Counted from the stretch's first letter, positions 26,810-36,470 are shown. The stretch: 64,000 nt of DNA from Salarchaeum sp. JOR-1 (GCF_007833275.1 NZ_CP042241.1:1364001-1428000), one strand, 5' to 3'. Numbers and translations: made by a program. The notes: generated by a model not told the origin, from the letters alone.

Positions 26810-28150
26810 ATGTCCGACGACGCGACGCTCGACCTGCTCGCGTACGCCAACTGCAGTCACTCCCCGGCGGTCGAAGACGCGTGGCGCCTCCCCGAACACC
26901 GCCAGCCGGACGGCTACCGCGACCTCGACTTCTGGCAGTCTCTCGCCCGCCGCCTCGACGGCGCGTTCAGCGCGCTGTTCTTCGCGGACGCCTACAACGT
27001 CGCCAACACCTACGAGGACAGCATCCGCCCCACCGTCCGCCACGGCGAACAACTCCCAGAGAACGACCCGCTCCCCCTCCTCCCCGCCCTCGCCGCCGCC
27101 ACCGACACCCTCGGCCTCGTCACCACCGCCTCCACGTCCTTCTATCCGCCCTACCTTCTCGCGAAGAAACTCTCCAGCATCGACGACCTCACTGACGGCC
27201 GCCTCGGCTGGAACGTCGTCACCTCAAGCGGCCGACTCGAATTTGAGAACGTCGTCGGCGAGTACGTCCCCCACGACGAACGCTACAACCGCGCCGACGA
27301 CCACCTCCGCGCCTGCTACGCCCTCTGGATGGACTCCTGGGACGACGACGCCGTCGTCCGCGACGCCGCCACCGGCACCTACGCCGACCCCGACCGCGTC
27401 CGGTTCATCGACCACGACGGCCCCCACCACCGCGTCCGCGGCCCGCACATGACCGCGCCCACGCCCCAGCGCACGCCCGTCGTCTTCCAGGCCGGGCAGT
27501 CCGAACGCGGCCGCGAGTTCGCCGCCGAACACGCCGAAGCCACCTTCGCCTTCCACCTCACCCGCGACTCGCTCGCGGACGCCACCCGCGACCTCGACGC
27601 GCGCGCCCGCGATCACGGCCGCACCATCGACGACATCCGCGTCTATCCCGCCATCACGCCGTACGTCGCCCCAACCGACGCGGCCGCCGCCGCGTACCGC
27701 GACCGCGTCATCGACGCCATCGATCCGGAGACCGGCCTCGTTCGCCTCTCGAACCACCTCAACCACGACTACAGCCAGTACGACCGCGACGCCCGCCTCG
27801 AAAACATCTCCGTCGAAGGCATCCGCGGCGCGCTCAACGCCTTCCTCCGCGACGACCGCGAGTGGACGGTCGGCGACGCCGCCGCCCGCTACGCCCGCTA
27901 CCCCACGCCCGAGTTCGTCGGCACCCCCGAATCCGTCGCGGACGAACTCGAAGACTGGATGGACGCCGGCGCGGACGGCTTCGTCGTCATGGCCCCTGTC
28001 GTCCCCAAGACGTTCACCGACGTGATCGACTACCTCATCCCCGAACTCGACGACCGCGGCCTCGCCCCGTCGCCCGCGGGCGACACGCTCCGCGAAACGC
28101 TCGGGTTCGACGGCCCTCGGCCGGCCAGCACCCACCCCTCACGGGACTGA
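26810..28150 (+). CDS. LLM-class flavin-dependent monooxygenase (NtaA/SnaA/DszA type)
   Basis: 446 residues, the length of the NtaA/DszA/SoxA branch of bacterial-luciferase-like monooxygenases. Family marks are LTDGRLGWNVVTSS (flavin phosphate region), FADAYNVANTYEDSIRP, GPHMTAPTPQRTPVVFQAGQSERGREFAAEHAEATF and DGFVVMAPVVPKTFTDVIDYLIPEL, cited piecewise. Such enzymes use reduced FMN and oxygen to attack organosulfur, aminopolycarboxylate or alkyl substrates. No flavin reductase gene is next to it. It is divergent from the BCCT gene, and joint use of an imported amine or sulfonium compound is possible but unproven. Confidence 0.86.
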   Translation: MSDDATLDLLAYANCSHSPAVEDAWRLPEHRQPDGYRDLDFWQSLARRLDGAFSALFFADAYNVANTYEDSIRPTVRHGEQLPENDPLPLLPALAAATDTLGLVTTASTSFYPPYLLAKKLSSIDDLTDGRLGWNVVTSSGRLEFENVVGEYVPHDERYNRADDHLRACYALWMDSWDDDAVVRDAATGTYADPDRVRFIDHDGPHHRVRGPHMTAPTPQRTPVVFQAGQSERGREFAAEHAEATFAFHLTRDSLADATRDLDARARDHGRTIDDIRVYPAITPYVAPTDAAAAAYRDRVIDAIDPETGLVRLSNHLNHDYSQYDRDARLENISVEGIRGALNAFLRDDREWTVGDAAARYARYPTPEFVGTPESVADELEDWMDAGADGFVVMAPVVPKTFTDVIDYLIPELDDRGLAPSPAGDTLRETLGFDGPRPASTHPSRD

Positions 28151-28201
28151 CGGCGCTGTCGCTCCCCGAGCGAGAGACAGGACAGAAACGAAAGAACCCC
28201 G

Positions 28202-28948
28202 CTAGATTTCGCTCTCGAAGTCCTCGAGGGCGTACGCCGGTTCCGCGCCGCGGCGGTCGAGCGTCTCGTTCGCGAGCAGCCAGTAGACGACGCTGAGGGC
28301 GCGACGGCCCTTGTTGTTCGTCGGGACGACGAGGTCGACGTTACTGGTCTGGTTGTTCGAGTCACACATGGCGATGACGGGGATGCCGACCGTGATGGCT
28401 TCCTTCACCGCCTGCGCGTCGCCGATTGGGTCAGTGACGACGAGCACGTCCGGCTCGATGTAGCCGTCGTACTGGGGGTTCGTGAGCGTCCCCGGGATGA
28501 AGCGGCCCGTTCGAGCGCGCGCGCCGACCGCTTCCGCGAACTTCTCCGCGGGGAACCGGCCGTACTGACGGCTGGAGGTGACGAGCACCTGCTCGGGGTC
28601 GTAGTTCGCGAGGAAGTCCGCGGCCGTGCGGATGCGCTCGTCCGTCTTCGCGACGTCGAGCACGTACAGGCCGTCGGTGCGGACGCGGTGGATGAACCGG
28701 TCCATGTCCTCGGTCTTCTGCTGGGTACCGATGTGGACGCCAGCGCCGAGGTAGTCCTCGACGGGAATGAGGAGGTCGGCTTCGGCGTCGCTCATGACGT
28801 CCTCCGCCGACTCCGTCGGTTCTGCGGCCGGAGCGTCCTCGGCGGCGTCCTCGGTGTCGGCCTCGACGGCTTCCTCCTCGGACGCGGCCTCGGCCGCGTC
28901 GGCCTCGGTCGATTCTTCGGGTTCGAGTTCTTCTTCGTTCTCGCTCAT
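28202..28948 (-). CDS. rps2: 30S ribosomal protein S2
   Basis: 248 residues. Residues 1-55 are an almost pure Glu/Asp/Ala extension (a halophile feature), followed by the uS2 core with [33 protein letters not shown] and DTLTNPQY-like [19 protein letters not shown]. It is the last gene of the long block that starts with tRNA-Ser, and overlaps the enolase stop by four bases. The extension is easily mistaken for a linker of another protein but belongs here, since [10 protein letters not shown] starts at the overlap. Confidence 0.95.
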   Translation of the reverse strand: MSENEEELEPEESTEADAAEAASEEEAVEADTEDAAEDAPAAEPTESAEDVMSDAEADLLIPVEDYLGAGVHIGTQQKTEDMDRFIHRVRTDGLYVLDVAKTDERIRTAADFLANYDPEQVLVTSSRQYGRFPAEKFAEAVGARARTGRFIPGTLTNPQYDGYIEPDVLVVTDPIGDAQAVKEAITVGIPVIAMCDSNNQTSNVDLVVPTNNKGRRALSVVYWLLANETLDRRGAEPAYALEDFESEI

Positions 28949-30150
28949 AGGGCTTCGTCCGCGATGCGGATGAGTTCGTTCAGCTTAGCGGTTCGCTCGC
29001 CGCCCACGGTTCCCGTCTTGATGAACGGGGCGTCCGCGGCGACGGCGAGGTGTGCGATGGTCGCGTCCTCCGTCTCGCCGCTCCGGTGCGACACGACGGG
29101 CGTGTAACTGGATTCGACGGCGAGTTCGATGGCGTCGAACGCGTCGCTGAGGGTCCCGATCTGGTTCGGCTTCACGAGGATGCTGTTCGCGGCACCCTGC
29201 TCGATGCCCTCTCGGAGACGGTTCGTGTTCGTGACGAACAGGTCGTCGCCGCAGACGAGCGTTCGGTCGCCCACGCGATCCGTGAGGTCTGCGAACGCGT
29301 CGTAGTCGTCCTCGTCGAGCGGATCCTCGACGTACACGAGACCGTACTCGTCGACGAGGTCGGCGATGTACTCGATCTGCTCCTCGGTGGAGCGAGTCGT
29401 GTCGCCGTACACGTACGCGTCCTCGTCGGCGTCGTACAGCTCCGCGCCGGCCACGTCGAGTCCGAACTCGATGTCGAACCCGAACGCGTCCTCGACTTCG
29501 TCGACGGCTTCCGCCATCAACTCGAACGCATCGGCGTCGCTGATCGAGGGCGCCCACGCGCCCTCGTCGCCTTTCGCCGCGGGCGTGCCGCGCTCAGTGA
29601 GGAGTTCGCCGACCGTCTCGTGGACGGCGGCGTTCGCGAACACGGCGTCCCGAACGTTCGGAGCGCCGACAGGTGCCGCGAGGAACTCCTGAATGTGGGT
29701 CGCGTCAGCGGCGTGCTCGCCGCCGCCGATGACGTTGCCGAGCGGAACCGGATAGTTCCGCCCGCGGAACGCGCCGCCGAGGTGCTGGTAGAGCGGCGCA
29801 CCGAGCACGTCGGCGCCGGCCTTCGCCGCCGCCATGCTGATAGCGACCGCGGAGTTCGCGCCGATAGTGGAGAAGTCGTCGGTACCGTCCGCCGCGTGCA
29901 AGGCCTGATCGACCTCGCGCTGGTCGGCGGCGAACGCCCGTCCTTCGAGCCGGGGAACCGCGTGCTCGCGAGCCGCGGCCACGGCTTCCTCCGCCGGAAG
30001 TTCGATGGCCTCGTACTCGCCAGTGCTCGCGCCCGACGGCGCCGCCGCGCGCCCGTGCCCACCGCTCTCGGTGTGCACGTCCGCCTCGACGGTCGGATTC
30101 CCGCGGGAGTCGAGCACCGTCCGCAGCCGAACCGACTCGATGCGCGTCAT
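28945..30150 (-). CDS. eno: Enolase
   Basis: 401 residues. It has [14 protein letters not shown] at the N-terminus, [15 protein letters not shown], the catalytic-lysine segment [15 protein letters not shown] and [16 protein letters not shown]. It interconverts 2-phosphoglycerate and phosphoenolpyruvate. The archaeal habit of placing eno between rpoK and rps2 is kept, with four-base overlaps on both sides. Confidence 0.96.
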   Translation of the reverse strand: MTRIESVRLRTVLDSRGNPTVEADVHTESGGHGRAAAPSGASTGEYEAIELPAEEAVAAAREHAVPRLEGRAFAADQREVDQALHAADGTDDFSTIGANSAVAISMAAAKAGADVLGAPLYQHLGGAFRGRNYPVPLGNVIGGGEHAADATHIQEFLAAPVGAPNVRDAVFANAAVHETVGELLTERGTPAAKGDEGAWAPSISDADAFELMAEAVDEVEDAFGFDIEFGLDVAGAELYDADEDAYVYGDTTRSTEEQIEYIADLVDEYGLVYVEDPLDEDDYDAFADLTDRVGDRTLVCGDDLFVTNTNRLREGIEQGAANSILVKPNQIGTLSDAFDAIELAVESSYTPVVSHRSGETEDATIAHLAVAADAPFIKTGTVGGERTAKLNELIRIADEAL

Positions 30151-30320
30151 TGCTCTCTCCGAACCGTGAACGGGAGGACGTCCGCGTCGTACTCCTCGGC
30201 CGCGATGAGGATCGGCTCCGTCTGGTCGGTGTCGACGAGCACGGGCGCCCCGTAGGACACCTGCAGCGCTCGCGCACCGATGATTCGGGCCTTCTCGTAG
30301 CGGTTGTACTCTCCCCTCAT
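30147..30320 (-). CDS. rpoK: DNA-directed RNA polymerase subunit K (Rpb6)
   Basis: 57 residues, too short for many gene finders. The translation begins [20 protein letters not shown] and ends [11 protein letters not shown]; the [16 protein letters not shown] segment is the RpoK/Rpb6 core that clamps the largest subunit. The ATG at 30320 overlaps the rpoN stop, and its TGA overlaps the enolase ATG, so the rpoN-rpoK-eno-rps2 genes are chained by overlaps. Confidence 0.94.
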   Translation of the reverse strand: MRGEYNRYEKARIIGARALQVSYGAPVLVDTDQTEPILIAAEEYDADVLPFTVRREQ

Positions 30321-30517
30321 TGGTAGGGGCTCACGACGTCCACGAGATCCTGGTGGCTGACGAACATCCGCCGGCAGCAGTAGCGGTCGAGCCCGAGGTC
30401 GTCGAGGACTTCCTCGGGGTCTTCGTCACCCTCCTTGGAGGCGGCTCGCGCCTTGAACTCCTCCCAGTGTTCGCCGATGACTTTACCGCAACTGAAACAC
30501 CGGACTGGTACCATCAT
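30317..30517 (-). CDS. rpoN: DNA-directed RNA polymerase subunit N (Rpb10)
   Basis: 66 residues. The atypical zinc site is Cys7, Cys10, Cys47 and Cys48 (RCFSCG and YCCRRM). [20 protein letters not shown] is the usual haloarchaeal beginning, so the first of two ATGs is used (30514 is the alternative). It needs zinc to assemble with RpoD and the polymerase core. It is between rps9 and rpoK as in most euryarchaea. Confidence 0.96.
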   Translation of the reverse strand: MMVPVRCFSCGKVIGEHWEEFKARAASKEGDEDPEEVLDDLGLDRYCCRRMFVSHQDLVDVVSPYQ

Positions 30518-30529
30518 GGTTTGTATACC

Positions 30530-30928
30530 TCAGCGGTAGGACTTCTGGTAGCGCGCCCGAGCGCCCGGGCCGCCCCACTTCTTGGACTCGCGCTGCCGCA
30601 CGTCGTTCACGAGCAGCGACCGGTCGAACTCCATGAACGCGTCACGGAGCTCAGCGTCGTTCCGGAACTCCACGATGCCGCGCGCGATGGCGGTGCGGAC
30701 GGCGTCAGCCTGTCCGGCGAACCCGCCGCCGTTCACGGTCACGTCCACGTCGACCTCGTCACGGAGGTCGTCGCCGGCGATGCGGAACGGCTCCAGCATC
30801 TTCAGGCGCGCGACCTCGGGTTCGACGAGCTCGACGGGCGTGGAGTTGATTCGAACACGACCCTCGCCGTCGCTCACGGTCGCCCGTGCGACGGCGGTCT
30901 TCTTCTTTCCGCTCGTGTTGGTTACCAT
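30530..30928 (-). CDS. rps9: 30S ribosomal protein S9
   Basis: 132 residues. It starts with [20 protein letters not shown] and ends [13 protein letters not shown], the uS9 C-terminal tail that reaches the P-site tRNA. Its ATG lies within the last codons of rpl13 (seven-base overlap). It is twelve bases before rpoN. Confidence 0.96.
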   Translation of the reverse strand: MVTNTSGKKKTAVARATVSDGEGRVRINSTPVELVEPEVARLKMLEPFRIAGDDLRDEVDVDVTVNGGGFAGQADAVRTAIARGIVEFRNDAELRDAFMEFDRSLLVNDVRQRESKKWGGPGARARYQKSYR

Positions 30929-31359
30929 GTGACGTTAGCACCGAGTTCTTCGGACACGTCTGCGAGAGTGACGAACTTGATGTTCGACAGGCGGTCGAGC
31001 GAGGTGCCGTCGAGAACTTCGCCGTCCTCGTCGGTGTGGTTCCCGACGTAGATACGGACGTTCTCGAACGCCTCGCGACCGCGATCCTGTTTGTACGGAA
31101 GCATCCCGCGCACCGCGCGCTTGAAGATGCCGTCCGGCCGCTTCGGGTAGTACGGACCCGAGTCGGATCCGAGTTCCGCGCGTTTCCGGTAGGTCGCGAA
31201 CGTCGCTTCCTTGTTCCCCGTGATGACCGCCTGCTCGGCGTTCACAACGGCGACGGATTCGCCGTCGAGAGCGAGCTCAGCGACGTTCGAAGCGACGCGA
31301 CCCATGATGCAGTCGCCGGCGTCGACGACGATGTCCGCGTCGAACTCTGCGAGACTCAT
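30922..31359 (-). CDS. rpl13: 50S ribosomal protein L13
   Basis: 145 residues. It carries [18 protein letters not shown] at the start, SLA-type [21 protein letters not shown] in the middle and an EELGANVTW end. These match archaeal uL13. It overlaps rpl18e upstream by four bases and rps9 downstream by seven. Confidence 0.96.
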   Translation of the reverse strand: MSLAEFDADIVVDAGDCIMGRVASNVAELALDGESVAVVNAEQAVITGNKEATFATYRKRAELGSDSGPYYPKRPDGIFKRAVRGMLPYKQDRGREAFENVRIYVGNHTDEDGEVLDGTSLDRLSNIKFVTLADVSEELGANVTW

Positions 31360-31709
31360 CGGATCACCCGGACGTTCGACCCTTCGGGGTTCTGTTGGAC
31401 TGCCTGTTCTAGCTGGACGGTTTCGCCATCCGCGTGCTCAATCTTCGTCTCCGCGCTGCCGGAGAAGTCGACAGCGGCGACCGTGACGGATTTCTGGAGC
31501 ACGCCGGACCCGAGCACTTTGCCGGGTACGACGACGGTTTCGTCCTCGTTCGCGTACCGTTCGATGCGACTCAGGTTCACCTCTGCGTGCGTCCGGCGCG
31601 GCTTCTGCAGCCGTTCCGCGACGTCGCCCCAGACGTCCGCGCCCTCGTCGCGAGAGACGGACTTCAGCTCGGCGATGAGACTGCTGAGTCGTGGACTCGT
31701 CTTACTCAT
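31356..31709 (-). CDS. rpl18e: 50S ribosomal protein L18e
   Basis: 117 residues. It begins [20 protein letters not shown] and contains [19 protein letters not shown] and [20 protein letters not shown], diagnostic for eL18. Its ATG is 29 bases after the 3' end of tRNA-Leu, on the same strand. Its own TATA box would have to lie inside the tRNA, so co-transcription with the tRNA and release by tRNA processing is the simplest reading. ACTATAAC at 31728-31721 is too close to the ATG for a TATA box. Confidence 0.95.
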   Translation of the reverse strand: MSKTSPRLSSLIAELKSVSRDEGADVWGDVAERLQKPRRTHAEVNLSRIERYANEDETVVVPGKVLGSGVLQKSVTVAAVDFSGSAETKIEHADGETVQLEQAVQQNPEGSNVRVIR

Positions 31710-31738
31710 AGTTCTGACTGTTATAGTTAGGAGTGGAG

Positions 31739-31823
31739 TGCAGGGAGCAGGATTTGAACCTGCGAACCTCTACAGGACAGCGCCCTGAACGCTGCGCCTT
31801 TGGCCAAACTTGGCTATCCCTGC
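31739..31823 (-). tRNA. tRNA-Leu (anticodon CAG)
   Basis: An 85-base class II tRNA on the minus strand. The acceptor stem is GCAGGGA (5' end at 31823) with TCCCTGC, discriminator A at 31739 and no encoded CCA. The anticodon stem is CAGCG/CGCTG around TTCAGGG, reading CAG (decodes CTG). A long variable arm and the T arm GCAGG-TTCAAAT-CCTGC are present; there is no intron. It lies between rpoD and rpl18e. Confidence 0.95.
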
Positions 31824-31945
31824 ACGCCCGTTGAGAAGGCGTACCTCCACGTTGGCCCCCGCCCTTGATACCGATTTCGGTCCGGCGGAGCGGCTGCTCC
31901 GTCGAAGTGCGAACGCCGGTAGTGTGGGTCGGGGAGGTCATTTTG

Positions 31946-32692
31946 TTATAGTTGGACTGCCTGTTCGAGTTCGTCCGCGCGCGAACTCAGGGAGTTCACG
32001 GCGCGGAGCACCAGTTCGTCGACGGCCATCGAGCCGTCGGACTCGACGTGGAAGACGAACGCGCCCGGCACGTCGTGGAGTTCGACCTCCTTGCCCTCGT
32101 AGCGCTGGGTGAGGTCGTGGTCGAACTCCTCGGTGGGGACGAGTTCGCCGTCGTCCTCGAGGACGCCCCGAACGATTTCGGGTTCGTCCTCGGCGTACTC
32201 GTCCGCGTCACCGACGACTTCGACGCGCTGGAGGTGGCGGTAGCCGACGCCCACGCCGCCCTGGTGTTTGGCGTGGTCGCGGCCCCGGCCGAGAACGGCG
32301 TCCGCTTCGAGTTCCAGCCGCTGGTCTTCCTTCAGCTCGATGATGGGGACGTTCTTGTCCGCGGGTTCGACCTGCGGGTCGTCGGAGACGAGGTCGCCCG
32401 AGTAGGCGACCCCGGGACCCTCGACGTCGAGCGCGAGCGTGACGCCCTCGCCCTCCTCGAACTCGCCCTCGGGCGTCGTGAGCGGCACGAGGCCCAACCG
32501 GAGCGCGAGCTGTTCGTCGAACATCACGCTCGAGTTCTCGACGAACCGCACGCTGTCGATGGAGAGCGTCGGGACGTCCGCGATGATAGCCCGGCGGATG
32601 CCGTTCGCGAACGCGGGCGTCGCGTTCCGAACGAGGAAGCGGGATTCCCGGTCGCCGTGGTCGATGAATTCGACGTCGAAGTCAGTTGCCAT
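31946..32692 (-). CDS. rpoD: DNA-directed RNA polymerase subunit D (Rpb3)
   Basis: 248 residues. [19 protein letters not shown] is the alpha/RpoD dimerisation motif, and [17 protein letters not shown] the second conserved block. Cysteines for the 4Fe-4S cluster of some archaeal RpoD proteins are absent, as there is no Cys in the protein; the central region instead reads [13 protein letters not shown]. RpoD assembles with RpoL, RpoN and RpoP to nucleate the polymerase. It ends 122 bases before tRNA-Leu. Confidence 0.95.
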   Translation of the reverse strand: MATDFDVEFIDHGDRESRFLVRNATPAFANGIRRAIIADVPTLSIDSVRFVENSSVMFDEQLALRLGLVPLTTPEGEFEEGEGVTLALDVEGPGVAYSGDLVSDDPQVEPADKNVPIIELKEDQRLELEADAVLGRGRDHAKHQGGVGVGYRHLQRVEVVGDADEYAEDEPEIVRGVLEDDGELVPTEEFDHDLTQRYEGKEVELHDVPGAFVFHVESDGSMAVDELVLRAVNSLSSRADELEQAVQL

Positions 32693-32695
32693 GTG

Positions 32696-33085
32696 TTAGA
32701 ATCCCGAGTTCTTGGGGGGTCGTGTCCCGTCGTGCGGGATAGGTGTGACATCCTCGATGCGGCCGATTTCGATACCGGCACGGGCGAGCGCACGAATCGT
32801 CGCCTGCGCGCCCGGCCCCGGGTTCTGCTGGAGGTTGCCACCGGGGCCGCGCACGCGAACGTGCACGCCCTCGATGCCCTGTTCTTTCGCGTCCTCTGCG
32901 ATCTTCTCCGCCATCTGCATCGCCGCGTACGGCGACGCCTCGTCTCGGTTCTGCTTCACGACCGCGCCACCGCTCGACTTCGCGAGCGTCTCTGCGCCCG
33001 TCTCGTCGGTGATGGTGAGGATCGTGTTGTTGAACGAGGCGTGCACGTGGGCGATGCCCCATTTGTCGTCTGTTTCTTCAGCCAT
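32696..33085 (-). CDS. rps11: 30S ribosomal protein S11
   Basis: 129 residues. It has [40 protein letters not shown] and the conserved end [17 protein letters not shown]. uS11 forms part of the platform near the mRNA exit. It is three bases both from rps4 and from rpoD. Confidence 0.97.
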   Translation of the reverse strand: MAEETDDKWGIAHVHASFNNTILTITDETGAETLAKSSGGAVVKQNRDEASPYAAMQMAEKIAEDAKEQGIEGVHVRVRGPGGNLQQNPGPGAQATIRALARAGIEIGRIEDVTPIPHDGTRPPKNSGF

Positions 33086-33088
33086 AGT

Positions 33089-33607
33089 TTACTCCTGATT
33101 GTCCGCTCGCGCGGGGTGAAGCTCGTCCGTGAGCGGGCTGGTTTCGTCGAACTCGATGGCGTCCTCCTCCGCGACCTCGACCTTGTACGACGGCGCGGTA
33201 ACGCGGTGGCCGTCGACCGTGATGTGGCCGTGAGTGAGGAACTGTCGCGCCTGCTTGGGCGTGTTCGCGAGGCCCTTGCGGTACGCGACCGTCTGGAGGC
33301 GGCGTTCGAGCACGTCGGTCACGTCCAGCGACAGGACGGCGTCGAGTTCGTCCGTCTCGCCGAGGATGCCGATGCGCTTCAGTCGAGCGAGGAACTCCTC
33401 GCCCTCTCGCTCCTCCTTGTTCATGGTTCCGAGGAGGTCACGCGCCTCGCGGCGGTACGAGCGCAGTTCGGACTGCGCACGCCAGAGCTCTTCTTTGTTC
33501 TTCAGGCCGTAGCGGCCGAGGAGGTCGGACTCCTCGGCGATGCGCTCGCCCTGATAGGGGTGGTTCGGCGTCTCGTAGAACTTGGTGTTCTCTCCGGGAA
33601 GCGCCAT
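33089..33607 (-). CDS. rps4: 30S ribosomal protein S4
   Basis: 172 residues. The S4 RNA-binding domain is visible as [20 protein letters not shown] (start of the S4 fold) with [20 protein letters not shown]. It is a primary 16S rRNA binder, shorter than bacterial S4 as in archaea. Its ATG overlaps the rps13 stop by one base. Confidence 0.96.
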   Translation of the reverse strand: MALPGENTKFYETPNHPYQGERIAEESDLLGRYGLKNKEELWRAQSELRSYRREARDLLGTMNKEEREGEEFLARLKRIGILGETDELDAVLSLDVTDVLERRLQTVAYRKGLANTPKQARQFLTHGHITVDGHRVTAPSYKVEVAEEDAIEFDETSPLTDELHPARADNQE

Positions 33608-34128
33608 TATTCACCAGCCTCCTCGGCCGCTGCTTCTTCTTCGGCTTCTTCGCGGAGCTCCTCGACGTTCACGCCGATGGTGCCCTCGGTACGACCGGTG
33701 GACTTGGTGCGCTGACCGCGGACCTTCTGTCCGCGCTCGTGACGCACGCCCTTGTAGGACCGAATCATCCGCATCCGGTTGACGTCCTGATTCCGCGTGA
33801 GTTCGACGTCGTTTCCGGTGACGTGTTCGGTCTCGCCGGTGTAGAAGTCGTTGCGTCGGTTCGTCAGCCAGTCGGGAACCTCGTCAGCGAAGCCCTCGAC
33901 GGACTCGACGACGGCTTCGATCTCGTCGTCGTCGAGTCGGCCGAACGTCGCCGAGCGGTCGACGCCGGAGTTGTCGGCGACGATCCGCGCGGTGCGTCGA
34001 CCGAGACCGTCGAGTTCGGCGAGGGCGCGCTCGACGGTCTTGGTGCCGTCGAGGTCCGTCTGACCGATGCGGACGAAGTACTGGAGTTCCTCGTCTTCGT
34101 CCGGTTCTTGGTGGTCTTCTGCACTCAT
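33607..34128 (-). CDS. rps13: 30S ribosomal protein S13
   Basis: 173 residues. An acidic start ([20 protein letters not shown]) precedes the helix-two-turn-helix core [18 protein letters not shown] and the tail [19 protein letters not shown], which contacts the P-site tRNA. Ala/Glu repeats form the end. The ATG at 34128 is chosen over an upstream one at 34212, which lies inside tRNA-Ser. The 5' end is 34 bases after tRNA-Ser. Confidence 0.95.
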   Translation of the reverse strand: MSAEDHQEPDEDEELQYFVRIGQTDLDGTKTVERALAELDGLGRRTARIVADNSGVDRSATFGRLDDDEIEAVVESVEGFADEVPDWLTNRRNDFYTGETEHVTGNDVELTRNQDVNRMRMIRSYKGVRHERGQKVRGQRTKSTGRTEGTIGVNVEELREEAEEEAAAEEAGE

Positions 34129-34162
34129 AGTTTGATTTCGTGGGTGTTCGTTGCGGTTGAGG

Positions 34163-34245
34163 CGTCGTGGCGGGGATTTGAACCCCGGAGGCTTACGCCA
34201 CAGAGTTAGCAACCCTGCGCCTTGACCAGGCTAGGCTACCACGAC
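34163..34245 (-). tRNA. tRNA-Ser (anticodon GCT)
   Basis: An 83-base class II tRNA on the minus strand. Acceptor stem GTCGTGG (5' end at 34245) pairs with CCACGAC, the discriminator is G (34163), and no CCA is encoded. The anticodon arm CAGGG-TTGCTAA-CTCTG gives GCT, reading AGC/AGT. The variable arm is TGGCGTAAGCCTC and the T arm CGGGG-TTCAAAT-CCCCG. No intron is present. It heads the ribosomal protein block. Confidence 0.95.
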
Positions 34246-34328
34246 CCGTTCGCGTGTGTACTGTCGCCCTCTCGGACTCGGGACCTCGCGCCCCTACAGT
34301 GACTGCATCAGTAACGAACCACCGCCCT

Positions 34329-34336
34329 TACTTAAA
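34329..34336 (-). promoter_or_regulatory. TATA element ahead of tRNA-Ser and the ribosomal block
   Basis: TTTAAGTA on the minus strand predicts a start near 34305, 60 bases before tRNA-Ser. It is the only clear TATA box between moaA and S13, so it probably serves the tRNA and the genes after it. Confidence 0.5.
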
Positions 34337-34365
34337 CATCACGAACCACCGTCAGCCGGCGAGCG

Positions 34366-35325
34366 TCACGCTGTCACGTACTTCTCGTTGACTTCCCAAC
34401 CGCCGTCACCGTCCCGAACCATGTACTCGCCGTAGAACGGCACGCGCTCGTCCACCGTTCGCTCGAACGCTCCGCGGATCTCGGGTCTCGTCATCTCTCC
34501 CATCGATTTCAGGTCGTCGTTCCGGTTCAGACAGCCTTTGAGATATCCTTCGTGCGTGACGCGCACCCGATGGCAGTTCGCGCAGAAGTTCGCGTTCCCC
34601 ACCGGGTCGACGATTTCCACCATCCCCCCGTTCACCCAGTAGCGCTTGCGGTCGTGCATCTCGCGGTGCTCTACCTCGTCCGCCTGCTCTGCGAGCCAGT
34701 CGTGCACGCGGTCGATGTCGACCGCCCACTCGGGCTTCCCGACGAGTTCGGGCATGAACTCGATGAGCTGGAGCTGGAGCCCCGAGTTCTCCGCGACGTG
34801 CTCGACCATCCCGGGAACGTAGCCCGCGGTCTTCTCGAAGACGACCATGTTGAGCTTCACCGGATCGAGGCCGGCGTCGAGCGCCGCTTCCACGCCCTCC
34901 AGCACGCGGTCGTACGCGCCGGACTGCGTGACGTGCTTGAACTGCTCTCGGTCGAGAGCGTCCTGACTGACGTTCACGCGCTCCAGTCCCGCGTCCACGA
35001 GATCTTCGGCTCGCCCGGGGAGGAACGTTCCGTTCGTCGTCATCGACACCTCCATCGAGTTCGGCGTCCGGCGAATGATGTCTTCGAGATCGTCCCGGAG
35101 CATCGGCTCTCCTCCCGTGAACTTCACCGAATCCACGTCGTACTCGGCGGCGACTTCGAGGAACCGAACCACGTCGTCCGCGCTCATCTCGTGGTCGCGC
35201 GCGTCCATCGGCCCCCGCGTGTCCCCGAGCCCCTCGTTGTGGCAGTAGACGCAGTCGAAGTTACAGCGGTCGGTGAGAGAGACCCGCACCCCTGAGACCT
35301 CCCGTCCGAACGAGTCCTCGCGCAT
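34366..35325 (-). CDS. moaA: GTP 3',8-cyclase MoaA (radical SAM)
   Basis: 319 residues. The N-terminal radical-SAM cluster is Cys21, Cys25 and Cys28 ([10 protein letters not shown]), and the C-terminal cluster lies in [19 protein letters not shown]. It carries out the first step of molybdenum-cofactor synthesis from GTP in the cytoplasm. [11 protein letters not shown] is the SAM-binding GGE motif. The ATG at 35325 is three bases from the predicted transcription start, so the gene is probably leaderless; an upstream ATG at 35352 lies in the TATA box. No other moa gene is in the window. Confidence 0.94.
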   Translation of the reverse strand: MREDSFGREVSGVRVSLTDRCNFDCVYCHNEGLGDTRGPMDARDHEMSADDVVRFLEVAAEYDVDSVKFTGGEPMLRDDLEDIIRRTPNSMEVSMTTNGTFLPGRAEDLVDAGLERVNVSQDALDREQFKHVTQSGAYDRVLEGVEAALDAGLDPVKLNMVVFEKTAGYVPGMVEHVAENSGLQLQLIEFMPELVGKPEWAVDIDRVHDWLAEQADEVEHREMHDRKRYWVNGGMVEIVDPVGNANFCANCHRVRVTHEGYLKGCLNRNDDLKSMGEMTRPEIRGAFERTVDERVPFYGEYMVRDGDGGWEVNEKYVTA

Positions 35326-35350
35326 ACGTACAGATGGTTGCCGGACGTGC

Positions 35351-35421
35351 ATAAAATCGTGGGTGAAAGCGCGCTCACGTAACCGGAATCGGTTACATCA
35401 GCCGGTGCGCAATCCTTATCC
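35351..35421. promoter_or_regulatory. Divergent moaA/mrp promoter with perfect 7-4-7 inverted repeat
   Basis: For moaA, TTTTAT on the minus strand lies at 35357-35352, predicting a start at the ATG. For mrp, a weaker CCTTATCC is at 35413-35420. Between them GTAACCG (35379-35385) and CGGTTAC (35390-35396) are exact inverted copies separated by GAAT, a typical operator form for a dimeric helix-turn-helix protein. Confidence 0.55.
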
Positions 35422-35445
35422 ACGCCACACCACCTACTCCGCGCC

Positions 35446-36468
35446 ATGACTCCCGAGGACGTACGCGACATCCTCCGCACCGTCGAGGACCCCGACCTCG
35501 GCGGCGACATCGTCTCGCTCAACCTCGTCAACGACCTCCAAGTTGACGGCGACACAGTCAGCGTCTCCCTCGCCCTCGGCGCTCCCTACGCCCCCAACGA
35601 AACCGCCATCGCGAACCGCGTCCGCGAGGCGCTCCGCGACGAAGACCTCACCCCCGACATCTCCGCTCACACCGACACCGACAGCTCCGTCCTCCCCGGC
35701 GTGAAGAACGTCATCGCAGTCGCCTCCGGGAAGGGCGGCGTCGGCAAGAGCACCGTCTCCGTCAACGTCGCCGCCGGCCTCGCCGACCGCGGCGCGCGCG
35801 TCGGCCTGTTCGACGCCGACATCTACGGCCCGAACGTCCCCCGAATGGTCGACGCCGACGACCACCCGAAAGCAACCCAGGACGACACCATCGTCCCCCC
35901 CGAGAAGTACGGAATGAAACTCATGAGCATGGCGTTCATGGTCGGCGACGACGACCCCGTCATCTGGCGCGGCCCGATGGTTCACAAGGTCATCACCCAG
36001 CTCGTCGAAGACGTCGAGTGGGGCGCTCTCGACTACCTCGTCGTCGACCTCCCACCAGGCACCGGCGACACCCAACTCACGATGCTTCAAACCGTCCCGC
36101 TCACCGGGGCTGTCGTCGTCACCACCCCCCAAGACGTCGCCGTCGACGACGCCCGCAAGGGCCTCCGGATGTTCGGTAGGCACGACACTCCCGTCCTCGG
36201 CATCGCCGAGAACATGAGCACGTTCACGTGCCCCGACTGCGGCAGCCAACACACCATCTTCGGCAGCGGCGGCGGCGAGGAGTTCGCCGACGAGAACGAC
36301 CTCCCGTTCCTCGGCTCTCTCCCCCTCGACCCTCGCGTACGTGAGGGCGGCGACGGCGGCCGCCCCATCGTCCTCGACCAGGACAGCGAGACCGGCGACG
36401 CCTTCCGCGACCTCGCCGGTAACGTCGCCAACATGACCGGGATCCTCAACCGCCGCAGCCTCCAGTAA
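35446..36468 (+). CDS. mrp: Mrp/NBP35-family iron-sulfur cluster carrier ATPase (ApbC)
   Basis: 340 residues. Residues 1-80 are a MIP18/DUF59-type domain (VRDILRTVEDPDLGGDIVSL). Then comes the deviant Walker A GKGGVGKS (95-102), the FDADIYGPNVPRM switch, and near residue 260 the CPDC that holds the bridging 4Fe-4S cluster in the dimer. It delivers Fe-S clusters to target proteins in the cytoplasm. MoaA, divergently encoded, is an Fe-S enzyme. A 68-residue gene begins two bases after its stop. Confidence 0.93.
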   Translation: MTPEDVRDILRTVEDPDLGGDIVSLNLVNDLQVDGDTVSVSLALGAPYAPNETAIANRVREALRDEDLTPDISAHTDTDSSVLPGVKNVIAVASGKGGVGKSTVSVNVAAGLADRGARVGLFDADIYGPNVPRMVDADDHPKATQDDTIVPPEKYGMKLMSMAFMVGDDDPVIWRGPMVHKVITQLVEDVEWGALDYLVVDLPPGTGDTQLTMLQTVPLTGAVVVTTPQDVAVDDARKGLRMFGRHDTPVLGIAENMSTFTCPDCGSQHTIFGSGGGEEFADENDLPFLGSLPLDPRVREGGDGGRPIVLDQDSETGDAFRDLAGNVANMTGILNRRSLQ

Positions 36469-36470
36469 CA

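Noticed and set aside
28780-28948. Acidic Ala/Glu/Asp stretch as a separate gene or frameshift
   Set aside because: It is in frame with S2, starts at the enolase overlap, and halophile S2 proteins can have such extensions.
31702-31941. Small open frame over tRNA-Leu
   Set aside because: It covers a complete tRNA with correct folding; the reading has no homology and no proper promoter spacing.
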